NCBI GenBank assembly: GCA_007115705.1
Contig: QXEO01000434.1
Location: 930,001-994,000, forward strand
Direction of reading: 5' to 3'
Length of the DNA: 64,000 nt
Source of the DNA: Dactylis glomerata
Lineage: Eukaryota > Streptophyta > Magnoliopsida > Poales > Poaceae
Below are positions 20,846 to 31,250 of this stretch, piece by piece (position 1 is the stretch's first letter; each line of letters opens with the position of its first letter). The notes beneath the pieces were generated by a model. The model had not been told where the DNA came from. It saw only the letters and a list, made by a program, of their open reading frames with translations, and searched no databases. Made by a program: the position numbers and the translations under genes.

Positions 20846-21687
20846 ACGGCAATGCAAAGTCTACAATTACACCTCACCGGTGCAGCCAGGTCATGGTTAA
20901 GCAAATTGGAAAGAGGAAAATCGGAAGCTGGGAAGAACTTACGAAGCAATTCACGAGCAACTTCAAGTCAACATATAAGCGGCCAACATCGATAGAAGTC
21001 AAAGCTTGTGTACAGCAACACAATGAGACACTTAGGTCATATATTCAAAGGTGGAGCATCATCAAGAAATCCACAGTTGAAGTTTCAGATGAGAGAGCAA
21101 TTGATGCCTTCACACTTGGGTTGCGACGAGGAGACCTAGTCGAAGAAATGGAAAGAATCAAGCCAAAAACAGTATCAGAGCTAATGGACATAGCAAACAG
21201 ATTTGCAGATGGAGAAGATGCATGCAATAACAAACGGACGCGGTCACCAGAAGATGACAGGGGAAATAGATACAGTGGCCAAAGGAGAAGATCCCGCAAC
21301 TATGACAACTATGGTTCTCACAGTCAAGTAGCTGCGGGATATAAAGACAATAACTATCAAGGAGACGACCGCATAAACTCAGGATACCATAGCTACGGCA
21401 GAGAAGACTTCAGCAATAGCAAAAGGTTCCAGTCAAGAGAACCTCGAGAATACAACCCATCACCAAAAGATATGCTAAACAGACCATTCCATATACGCTC
21501 CGTGTTCGTTAATGGGAAAGGGGTGTCTAGACACGCAATGAAAGATTGCAAAACATTCTTGAAGCTTCAGGAGGCGGCAGTCAACAAACAAGCCAAAGTA
21601 AAGAGGCAAGGTTATGAAGGAAACACAAGCAATGCACCTACAACGATTCAACAGGCAAACAACGGAGCTTCGCAAGGTCAAAACTAG
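20846..21687 (+). pseudogene. H gag, truncated and frame-shifted
   Basis: The gag core is cut in mid-domain by G1 at 20845. The first part reads LTGAARSWLSKLERGK, then an indel near 20913 shifts the frame. The next part reads GSWEELTKQFTSNFKSTYKRP, ETLRSYIQRWS, ERAIDAFTLGLRRGDLVEE and ANRFADGEDA, which is a typical grass Gypsy gag. It continues with a charged Arg/Asn/Gly-rich segment and ends at TAG 21685-21687. A second TAG at 21745-21747 lies in the same frame as the protease downstream. Both stops could come from CAG by deamination. No product is expected. Confidence 0.88.
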
Positions 21688-21792
21688 CCAAGCCAAGGAA
21701 ATGACAATGACGGAGGATATATCCCGTCCAAGGAATACCTACACTAGTCGGAACAACCCATAGAATTCAACAGAGAAGATCACCCTATAACA

Positions 21793-22371
21793 GTGCCTCA
21801 GTCAGGAAACGCGCCTTTGGTACTCAAAGCTCAGATCGGGACATACAACATTGATAGAGTGTTCATCGACGCGAGGAGTGGAATAAACCTGATATATGCA
21901 AAGACACTTCGAGCAATGCACATATCATTGGAATTCCTGAAGCCAACAGACTGCTCCTTCCACGGAATTGTACCAGGAAGTGCCAACTACCCATTGGGTC
22001 AAATAGCACTCAACATTTGTTTCGGTAATCGCCAAAACTACAGAAGAGAAAAGCTCGACTTTGAAGTCATGGACTGGCCCTCTCAATACCACGCGATCCT
22101 CGGGCGACCCGTGTTTTCGCGATTCATGGTGGTACCTCACTATACGTACCTGGTACTCAAGATGCCAAGACCAAACGGGATTATCACAGTAAAAGGAAGC
22201 TTCGAACTCTCAGATCTATGCGACAAAGAATTCCACAAAATGGCGCAAAGCTTTGGCATGATAGCCAACTATGGAGAATCTAAGGGTAAAGCAGGAAGCG
22301 CTACTACAGGCATCACAAAACAACTCAAAGGACATCCAGCGGAGCCAGAAGCAAAAAAACTGTGGGTATAG
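21793..22371 (+). pseudogene. H aspartic protease region
   Basis: This continues the gag frame after two stops. PQSGNAPLVLKAQIG precedes a retropepsin core FIDARSGINLIYAKTL, later DFEVMDWPSQYHAILGRPVFSRF. Related elements usually have Asp-Gly-Gly-Ser-Gly at the active site; here Ala-Arg replaces the two glycines, which should disable it. The frame closes at TAG 22369-22371. No RT follows. The 22372-22590 tail is non-coding and runs to the insertion site of B. Confidence 0.85.
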
Positions 22372-22590
22372 TCATCAGACCCAAAGGAAGCTGCAGGAGA
22401 AGAGGAAAAGACCTCGGCAACGTAGACAACAAGCGTACAAGAGTAGAGTAGGAAAAATAAGGCTATTAAGCCACGAGTTATCCTAGGGCAATGCCCTCTA
22501 GAGCAAGAACACAGGTCACTGGCCGGGTCTCTTGGGACATCCCATTATCTTATATTCAAGAATAATAAAAAAGACAAACTTCCTCCATTT

Positions 22591-23934
22591 TGATGGCTGG
22601 CATGTAGTTGATGATGATGATTATAACCAGTCGGTTGGGAACCCCAAGCGGAAGGTGTGATGAGCACAGCAGCAAGTTTTTCCCTCAGTTAGAAACCAAG
22701 GTTTATCGATCGAAGAAGAAAAAGCCAATACGACTGAAGGTGATGCTTGCAAGCTTCATGACAGCTCCCAACAATTTATATGGCGCCTCGTCCAAGCTTT
22801 GCTTTGCGAGCAGCAACGTGGAACCTGCACACAACACAACCAAGTACTTTGTTCCCAACTTACGATGAGGTTGTAAATCTCACCGGTTTGCTTGAAACAA
22901 AGGGTATGAGCGTATCGAGTGGAAAACAATAGAAGTATGTGAGTAAAGTAAACAGTGCGAGTAAAGTAAACATGTGATAGCAATATGATGGAAATAGGGC
23001 CGGGATCCACAGTTCACTAGTGGTGTCTCTCCATAAGATAAATAACACATGCTGGGTAAACAAATTACAGTTAGGCAATTGATAGAATAAAGATAACGTG
23101 ATATGTCAAGAAGATCACTATGTGATTTACTCTGGGCATTACAACAAAATACATAGACCGCCATCCAACTGCATCTATGACTAATAATCCACTCACGGGG
23201 ATATCATCCGAACACCCTATGAGTATTAAGTTGCGAACAACAGATAATTGCATTAAGTAAAGTGTGTAATGTAAACAAAGCATATGCCCTCGAGCATATG
23301 AATGTTGTTTTCTCCCTACTGGCAACATCACATCTACAACCTTAGAGGTTTCTGTCACTCCCCCAGATTAAATAGAGGCATGAACCCAACTATCGAGCAT
23401 AAATACCCCCTCATGGAGTTACTAGCAACTACTCGGCCAAGATAGCTACTAACAACGGAGAGCATGCAAGATCATAAACAACATAGAGATAACATAAGAT
23501 ATATTTTAGTATAGCAACTCAATCATAACACCAATATTCATTGGATCCCAACAAACACAACATGTAGAATTACATAACGGTGATCTCAATCATGTAGGGC
23601 AGCTCATGAGATCTAAACATGAAGCACATGGTGGAGAAGACAACCATCTAGCTACTGCTATGGACCCATAGTCCAAGGTAGACTACTCACTCATCGCTCC
23701 GGAGGCAAGCATGGCGATGAAGAAGACCTCTGGTGGCGATTCCCCTCTCCGGCAGGGTGCCGGGAAGAGCTTCTGGACCCTCCCGATCTCGGGTCGACGA
23801 CGGCGGCGGATCGCGATGTGTTTCTAGAAAATTGATCGGGTACCTAGGTTTTTCTCATCGGGGGGTCTTTATAGGCGAAGGGGCATCGTCAGAAGTGGAC
23901 CGAGGTGGTCTCACACATAGAGGGCGCGGCCAGG
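22591..23934 (-). repeat. 3' LTR of B, distal part
   Basis: It is nearly identical to 36445-37785 of the 5' LTR. Element A interrupts it after 23934; it continues at 30944-31250. Summed length minus the duplicated target is 1651 bp, against 1654 bp for the intact LTR. Confidence 0.93.
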
Positions 23935-25475
23935 TGATACGTCTCAAACGTATCTATAATTTTTGATGCTCCATGCTTGGTTTTACACCATTTGCCTTGT
24001 GTTTCGTTACACTTCATGGCGTTTTTATGCGATTTTCGAAACTAACCTATTGACAAGATGCCACAGTGCCAGTTCCCTGTTTTCTGCTGTTTTTGTGTTT
24101 CAGAAAAGCTACACATGAAATATTGTCGGAATTGGACGAAACAAGTTCCAGAAGTCTTATTTTTCCCGGACGAAGGACGAGGACCAAACGAGAGCCGGAG
24201 GGGGGCCAGGGGCCAGCCTCACACCAGGGCGGTGTGGCCCAGCCCCTGGCCGCGCCCCCTATGTGTGAGGAGCCCCTGGCAGCCCCCTGACGATGCCCCT
24301 TTGCCTATATAAAGCCTCGGGATGGAAAACCCTAGGGGAGGGGGCGAAATTTCCAGAACAGTTCCGCAGCTCCGCCGCCGTCGAAGCCAAATTTCGGGGG
24401 ACAGAAGTCTCTGTTCCGGCACCCTGCCGGGACGGGGAAGTGCCCCCAGAGCCATCTCCATCGGTCTCCATCGCCATCTCCACCATCTCCATCGACCTCA
24501 CCGCCATCTCCATCAACCTTGCTGTCTCCTATGATGAGGAGGGAGTAGTTCATCCCCGGGGCTGAGGGCTCTACCGGTAGCTATGTGGTTCACCTCTCTC
24601 TCCCATGATGTGATCTTTACGTGATCATGTGCTTTGTAACATGTTGAATAAGTAGATGTTACTCTTCTTCATTATGTGTACTCTAGTGTGTTATTAAAGT
24701 AATCTATTCCTCCTGCCACGGTGTAACGGTGATAGTGCGTGCATCGTGGTGGTACTTGGTCTAGGCTACGATTGTGATCTTTTATGGATTATGAGAATAA
24801 TTATCAGTATGATAGTATTGAAGTGATCTATTCCTCCTTTCATGGTGTAATGTTGACAGTGTGTGCACCGTGTTAGTACTTGGTCTAAGTTGCAATAATA
24901 TCTATCTTGAGTTGTGATTTGATTTGGATATCTCTATGAGTGGTGTTTGTCAAGTACTTGATGAACTTTGAGGAGTGCTTCATAGCCCTACGCAATGATT
25001 AGTGTTATTCAATAGGAGAGTAATTCAGAGTACCATAGTGAAGAGAAGTTATTTATTTGTTCAATTATGTTATATTTGTTGGGAGTGTGTCCACTAGTGA
25101 AAGTATGATCCCTAGGCCTTGTTTCCAAGCATTGCACACCATTTACTTACTGTTTTGTTACATGTTTGCTCGCAGTGATATTTATTTCAGATCACATTTG
25201 CTACTTATAATCATCACTACTACTTGTATTTCACTATCTCTTCGCCGAACTAGTGCACCTATACATCTGACAAGTGTATTGGGTGTGTTGGGGATGCAAG
25301 AGACTTTCTGTATCGTAATTGCAGGGTTGCTTGAGAGGGATAGCTTTGACCTCTTCCTCCCTGAGTTTGATAAACCTTGGGTGATCCACTTAAGGGAAAC
25401 TTGCTGCTGTTCTACAAACCTCTGCACTTGGAGGCCCAACACTGTCTACAAGAACAGACGTGTGCGTAGACATCA
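23935..25475 (+). repeat. 5' LTR of A
   Basis: The LTR is 1541 bp from TGATACGTCTC to GTAGACATCA. TATATAAAG at 24306-24314 is a clear TATA box, followed by a CCATCTCCATCGG simple-repeat stretch. The first 200 bp resemble the LTRs of B and C; the rest matches only those of D. A hydrophobic frame at 25057-25500 runs out of the LTR and is open in all four A/D LTR copies. Confidence 0.93.
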
Positions 25476-25485
25476 AGCTCTTTTC

Positions 25486-25503
25486 TGGCGCCGTTGCCGG
25501 GGA
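25486..25503 (+). other. Primer binding site of A (tRNA-Asp type)
   Basis: TGGCGCCGTTGCCGGGGA lies ten bases after the LTR. It complements the 3' end of plant tRNA-Asp, as in Athila-lineage elements. Confidence 0.88.
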
Positions 25504-25634
25504 GGTAAGGTAAAACGTACGCACATCCTTTGGCTACTAAGTCTTTTAGTTTCTAGTGAGTGCTCGGAGTTATTTCCTTTAGATTCTGCAATTACATCTT
25601 TTTTTATTTTTTTTATTTTCACTAGTTAGTCTTA

Positions 25635-26483
25635 ATGGAAAACAAAGAGTTCTTTAGTCTTTTTCCTGAGTTTAGATATGAAGTGTTTGAAGAGAAAATT
25701 GAAAAACCTTTGGAGCTTAATTTGCATGCTAATACTGTTGTTAGTATGAAAGTTTCGAACACTGTTATTACTAATGCTATAGAAAAGTCTAAGCTTGGGG
25801 AAGCTGGTTTTGTTAAGCATGATATTTTTAGTTCCCCAGCTTTAGTGGAGAAAGTTTGTTCTGATAATATTTTATATCCCATATGTGATGTTCCTTCTTA
25901 TGATGATATGTTTGAAGAATATGCTTTGCGAAATAGCTGTTCTTTAGCTTGTGATGATACTAAACCTCTAGTTTATGATGGTTATGATGATGAGTATAAT
26001 ATTTTTAGTTCACCTACTTTTGAGGAGAAAATTAGTTATGATTACAATATGCCTCCTATTTTTGACGATTATGGTGATGAGAATAACTATTCTGTTGAAT
26101 CTGCTCCTACTACTATTGTTCATGTGGGGAGTATTAATTCTTTTATGCATGTGGCTCATGATAGGGATGCTTTATGTGATAGTTATATTGTTAGTTCTAT
26201 TCATGATGCTACTGAAAGTTATAATGAGAGAGGGAAACATAGTTTGATAGATCTCAACAACATTAAGTTTCCCCTCTTTATGTTGCAAATCTTGAAGTGG
26301 CACTTGTTTTATCTATCCATGCTTGCTACTATGTGCCTCGTTAATTTATTTTGTTACAAGATTCCTATGCATAGGAAGTGGTTTAGATTTAAATGTCTTT
26401 CATATCAACTTTTTGATGCTCTCTATTGCTTTAAGTTCTTATATGGCGCCTTTGCCTCAAGTTCTTATATGGCGCCCACATGA
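25635..26483 (+). CDS. Small protein of A with hydrophobic C-terminus
   Basis: This is a 282-residue frame starting MENKEFFSLFPEF, the only sizeable ORF of A, at the place where B and C have gag. The body is acidic and repeats motifs such as HDIFSSPALVEKV and YNIFSSPTFEEKI. The C-terminus after about residue 215 holds a hydrophobic segment (HLFYLSMLATMCLVNLFCY) followed by basic KIPMHRKWFRFK and a second hydrophobic patch. No CCHC knuckle, protease or envelope signature is recognisable. A homologous frame occurs in D at 48142 with 34 more residues in the middle and a different tail. I do not know its function; a membrane-associated protein is possible. Confidence 0.6.
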   Translation: MENKEFFSLFPEFRYEVFEEKIEKPLELNLHANTVVSMKVSNTVITNAIEKSKLGEAGFVKHDIFSSPALVEKVCSDNILYPICDVPSYDDMFEEYALRNSCSLACDDTKPLVYDGYDDEYNIFSSPTFEEKISYDYNMPPIFDDYGDENNYSVESAPTTIVHVGSINSFMHVAHDRDALCDSYIVSSIHDATESYNERGKHSLIDLNNIKFPLFMLQILKWHLFYLSMLATMCLVNLFCYKIPMHRKWFRFKCLSYQLFDALYCFKFLYGAFASSSYMAPT

Positions 26484-29384
26484 GCATCTTTGCAAATTAC
26501 TGCGCCTAGCTCAAAGGCGTTAAAGAAAAGCACTCTTGGGAGATAACCCAATGTTTTTTCTTTCAGTACTTTTTATTTTATTTGAGTCTTGGATGTTATT
26601 ACTACTGTAATAACCGCTCCTTATCCTTTTTATTTCGTTGTTGTGCCAAGAGAAGCCTCTAATTTGAGTGAGGTAAGATTTGGGGATGTTGCTGTCCTGA
26701 AACAGTTTTCGGTGCTGCACCGTAAAAATTCGTATAAATTCTCTGTATATCTTTTGGACCTGCGATTTCTTGTGCATATGCCCCAGGTTATATTCAAACT
26801 TTCATTTGTTGTACACTTTTTGATTTGAGCAACAGAAAACACCTTAAAAATTCTGCCTTTGACAGCTGTTCTGTTTTGACAGATTTCTGCCAATATTTGT
26901 GTTTGCCGCTTTATCGCTTTCTTTTTGAGTTCTTTTGATCACGGAACTTTTGGGGAAGTTGCTACAGTAGTATATGCTTTATATATGGTGGTTTTAGGTT
27001 GAAACCTGAATCAAAAAGGGTTGATTCATTACTATGCTTACACTAATGTTGCTAATAGAATTGTGTTTAGTTTTGTATGAAGCAAGTTTTCAAGTGTAGG
27101 GATCGGAGAGTGATGAGATGAGTCGAAGAATGGACAAAAGCTCAAGCTTGGGGATGCCCATGTCACCCCAAGAAATATCCAAGAAGTACAAGCGTCAAAG
27201 CTTGGGGATGCCCCGAGGCACCCCCTTCTTCATCGGCAAAAATCAGGTCACCTTTCAAAACACTATATTTTTATTGCTTCATACACTATGCATTTTTCTT
27301 GGAGCGTTAGTTGCTTTTGTGTTCAGTTTTCTTTTGCTTTGCTTGCTGAAATAAATGGTTGGATCACATCATGTTGGTTTGGAGGGAGACATACTTCACT
27401 TTTCATTTGCCAAGAACACTCCGTTTTTCACTCTTATCGTTTCAACGAGTGTTCTCTTTTTCTAGAACTGCGTTTAGCTTGCATTTTTTGCCTTGATTTT
27501 TGTTCAGATCTTGTTTTATCTTTGGATCAAGGTGTATTTGGACCTCTGGTATATGTTGGTTTTCCTCAAAAGAGTTTCCTCAAAAAGGGTTTGAATGGTG
27601 TTGGAAAAGAGAAAAAGCTTTATGCAAAAAAGTGGTAGAAGAAGGAGCTTGTGTAGACTGCGGCCTAGGCTTTTGCATGTCGTTCTTGATGTCTTTTTGA
27701 TAGTATGCTTAGTGGTTTTGCTGTAGCATGACTTGTCTCAAATAACTGAGATTGCTTAATGAGCCTTTGAAAAAATCATGCGTTGTTTTTATTGTATGGA
27801 AGCATTATTTTGGTTTTCTCCTTGATGCTTTATTTGGGTTGACTTGGCGCATGCTCACACATGTTAGACTCTTACAAAGTCACCAATAGCCTTCATGATC
27901 ATTTAGTTTTTGACTTTTGATGCCATCTTATGCTTCTTTTAATGTCGCTTTGTCGCTTTGCATGATTATGGCCATTATTGCTCTCTTAGTTGGTCGCTCC
28001 CAGTCTTTTGCTAGGCCTCGCCTTGTACTGAGTATGAGCTCTACTCGTGCATCCAACTCCTAAAAACCAAGTTTGCCAAAGTGTCCACCATACATACCTA
28101 CTAGCAATTTGCTATTCCAAGTAAATTTGACTTGCTTTTATTTTCTCTTCAAATTAAACTCTTACCAGTGTTATGTAAAAATTGGTCAGTAAAGCTCTCA
28201 CAAACCGGAAGGCACACTTTACTTTTTCTCTTTCTTAAAAATTTGACATTGTGTCTCTTATGTTGAGTTGTTATGCTTGCAAGTTGTAAGTTGGAGACTA
28301 GCCCAGCCATGCAGTCATGGGGCAAGCTTTCAACATTGCACTTCTCTTTTGAGTTGATATCGTGATCTTTTGTTTATGGATGCCCGCGGTGTGAAAGGAA
28401 TTGGGAATCTTGTGGGGATCATGGAGTTTGTATATGTGTTAGTGAAACGCCTGGGCCGCCAATCTAAGCCATGCATAATTCATGGTGGAAATTTGCAGCA
28501 TACCCATAGTGGACATTTGATGACGCATCTCACAATAAAAAGCTAAACAAATGGCAAATAAAAGAGATGTCGAGGTGTTCATTGTCTGCTTGTCCTGTCA
28601 TTTTGGTGTGGGCTTGTTCCATGTCATCGGGCACGGAAGTACCCCATTGGCGGTTCTCAATGATATGCATATATTTACAATGACAAGAGCCTTGCTTGGG
28701 ACTCTAAGTAAAGTAGCATGAGGTTTGGGTACTCGTATTCACGGGGCACGAGGTTTTCAACTTATGATTTGTCAAGCATATGCATCATAATTGTTCTCGC
28801 ATTAACTTTAACCATTCAAGATGCTTATGATGGGGGCAATGAGAGCTCAAAGCCGGTAAGTACCATAATTTTTGAAGGTTATAAAACTTGCAATCACTGC
28901 TTCCGTCTGCGAAGGGCCTTTCTTCTACTTTTATGTTGAGTCACCACCTTCTTTCTTTATGCACCATTAAGAGAGCATAGTTGTCATTCTTAGTGTAATA
29001 TGCATTGTCCCAAAGTTCATTGATTGATTCATATTGTTGGTTTCACTTGTTCTCAAATTATTTGTATCTAGTCACCCTCACATTTATGTTTTGCTCTCTA
29101 TGAAGGACAAGCTGAAAACCATTTGTATGTTTTTCCTTATGATTTGAACACACGTTTGACTTTCATTGTTTCATTTTCATGATCTTTTGTTTGTGTTCAT
29201 TTTCATGTTATAACATGGTTGCGAAGTTTCTATTATCAAGATTATGTCTTTCATGCCCATGTTTTAAGTTCTCTGATCTCAGCACTCAATGCTTTACCTA
29301 TATGATCAAGATTGTGATGGTGCATGTCACCTCAAAAATTATTTCTTTTGTTATCACTTACCTACTCCAGGACGAGCAGGAGTT
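26484..29384 (+). other. Non-coding 3' half of A
   Basis: This stretch of 2.9 kb has no long ORF. It opens with a block conserved in A, B, C and D (GCGCCTAGCTCAAAGGCGTT and the following 600 bp). Two copies of AAGCTTGGGGATGC lie at 27144-27157 and 27198-27211, identical to the polypurine-tract region. The section 28090-28200 matches B, whereas C and D carry a different sequence at that place. Confidence 0.75.
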
Positions 29385-29398
29385 AAGCTTGGGGATGC
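29385..29398 (+). other. Polypurine tract of A
   Basis: AAGCTTGGGGATGC directly abuts the first base of the 3' LTR. Confidence 0.75.
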
Positions 29399-30938
29399 TG
29401 ATACGTCTCAAACGTATCTATAATTTTTGATGCTCCATGATTGTTTTTACACCATTTGCCTTGTGTTTTGTTACACTTCGTGGTGTTTTTATGCGATTTC
29501 TGAAACTAAACTATTAACAAGATGCCACAGTGCCAGTTCCCTGTTTTCTGCTGTTTTTGTGTTTCAGAAAAGCTACACAGGAAATATTCTTGGAATTAGA
29601 TGAAACAAGTACCAGAAGTCTTATTTTTTCCGGACGAAGGACGAGGACCAAACGAGAGCCGGAGGGGGGCCAGGGGCCAGCCTCACACCAGGGCGGCGCG
29701 GCCCAGCCCCTGGTCGCGCCCCCTATGTGTGAGGAGCCCCTGGCAGCCCCCTGATGATGCCCCTTCGCCTATATAAAGCCTCGGGATGGAAAACCCTAGG
29801 GGAGGGGGCAAAATTTCCAGAACAGTTCCGCAGCTCCGCCGCCATCGAAGCCAAATTTCGGGGGACAGAAGTCTCTGTTTTGGCACCCTGTCGGGATGGG
29901 TAAGTGCCCCCGGAGCCATCTCCATCGGTCTCCATCGCTGTCTCCGCCGTCTCCATCGACCTCACCGCCATCTCCATCAACCTTGCTGTCTCCTATGATG
30001 AGGAGGGAGTAGTTCATCCCGGGGCTGAGGGCTCTACCGGTAGCTATGTGGTTCACCTCTCTCTCCCATGATGTGATCTTTACATGATCATGAGCTTTGT
30101 ATCATGTTGAATAAGTAGATGTTACTCTTCTTCATTATGTGTACTCTAGTGTGTTATTAAAGTAATCTATTCCTCCTGCCACGGTGTAACGGTGACAGTG
30201 CGTGCATCGTGGTGGTACTTGGTCTAGGCTACGATTGTGATCTTTTATGGATTATCAGAATAATTATCACTATGATAGTATTGAAGTGATCTATTCCTCC
30301 TTTCATGGTGTAATGTTGACAGTGTGTGCACCGTGTTAGTACTTGGTCTAAGTTGCAATAATATCTATCTTGAGTTGTGATTTGATTTGGATATCTCTAT
30401 GAGTGGTGTTTGTCAAGTGCTTGATGAACTTTGAGGAGTGCTTCGTAGCCCTACGCAATAATTAGTGTTATTCAATAGGAGAGTAATTCAGAGTACCATA
30501 GTGAAGAGAAGTTATTTATTTGTTCAATTATGTTATATTTGTTGGGAGTGTGTCCACTAGTGAAAGTATGATCCCTAGGCCTTGTTTCCAAGCATTGCAC
30601 ACCACTTACTTACTGTTTTGTTACATGTTTGCTCGCAGTGATATTTATTTCAGATCACATTTGCTACTTATAATCATCACTACTACTTGTATTTCACTAT
30701 GTCTTCGCCGAACTAGTGCACCTATACATCTGACAAGTGTATTGGGTGTGTTGGGGACACAAGAGACTTTCTGTATCGTAATTGCAGGGTTGCTTGAGAG
30801 GGATAGCTTTGACCTCTTCCTCCCTGAGTTCGATAAACCTTGGGTGATCCACTTAAGGGAAACTTGCTGCTGTTCTACAAACCTCTGCACTTGGAGGCCC
30901 AACACTGTCTACAAGAACAGACATGTGCGTAGACATCG
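29399..30938 (+). repeat. 3' LTR of A
   Basis: Nearly identical to 23935-25475, with a TATA box at the matching place (near 29770). The final bases read GTAGACATCG rather than ...CATCA. Confidence 0.92.
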
Positions 30939-30943
30939 CCACA

Positions 30944-31250
30944 GCCTGGGCCGCGCCGCCCTGGTGTGTGGCCACCTCGTGGACCCACTCCATCTCTTCG
31001 GTTCTCTGGAAGCTTTAGTGAAATTCTGGATGTTTGGCTTTTGTTTCGTCCAATTCTGAGAATATTTCCTGTGTAACTTTTCTGAAACACAAATACAGCA
31101 GAAAACAGGGAACTGGCACTTTGGCGACTTGTTAATAGGTTAGTTCCGTAAAATGCATAAAAGTGCCACGAAGTGTAATGAAACACTAAGCAAATGGTGT
31201 AAAAACAAGCATGGAGCATCAAAAATTATAGATACGTTGGAGACGTATCA
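30944..31250 (-). repeat. 3' LTR of B, proximal part
   Basis: It matches 37790-38098 and starts, on the minus strand, TGATACGTCTC at 31250. The polypurine-like AAGCTTGGGGATGCT lies just beyond it at 31251-31265. Confidence 0.92.

Larger units (their letters stand above)
23935..30938 (+). mobile_element. Non-autonomous LTR element A inside B's 3' LTR
   Basis: The element is 7 kb, with LTRs 23935-25475 and 29399-30938, a tRNA-Asp-type primer site, one small ORF and a polypurine tract. It splits B's LTR exactly where the intact LTR reads GCGGCCAGGGCCTGG (about 37779-37793). The left flank is CCAGG (23930-23934) and the right flank CCACA (30939-30943), an imperfect 5-bp duplication with two changes; the LTR's last A is also changed to G. 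It encodes no gag or pol. Confidence 0.92.

Noticed and set aside
20846..20850. ACGGC as the target duplication of G1
   Set aside because: Not rejected as wrong, but not listed as a feature: the other end of G1 is outside the window, so it cannot be verified.
22756..23358. Minus-strand frames of 72-95 codons repeated at 36475-37212 and 58006-58599
   Set aside because: They are the LTR body of B and C; the same text occurs in every copy and no start, domain or consistent length is kept.
25486..25503. tRNA-like sequence
   Set aside because: It only complements a tRNA 3' end; it is a primer binding site, not a tRNA gene. No cloverleaf was seen anywhere in the window.
30939..30943. Right end of element A as a recombination breakpoint rather than an insertion
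   Set aside because: The flank CCACA differs from CCAGG by two bases, but B's LTR resumes at exactly the expected base; mutation of a normal duplication is simpler.
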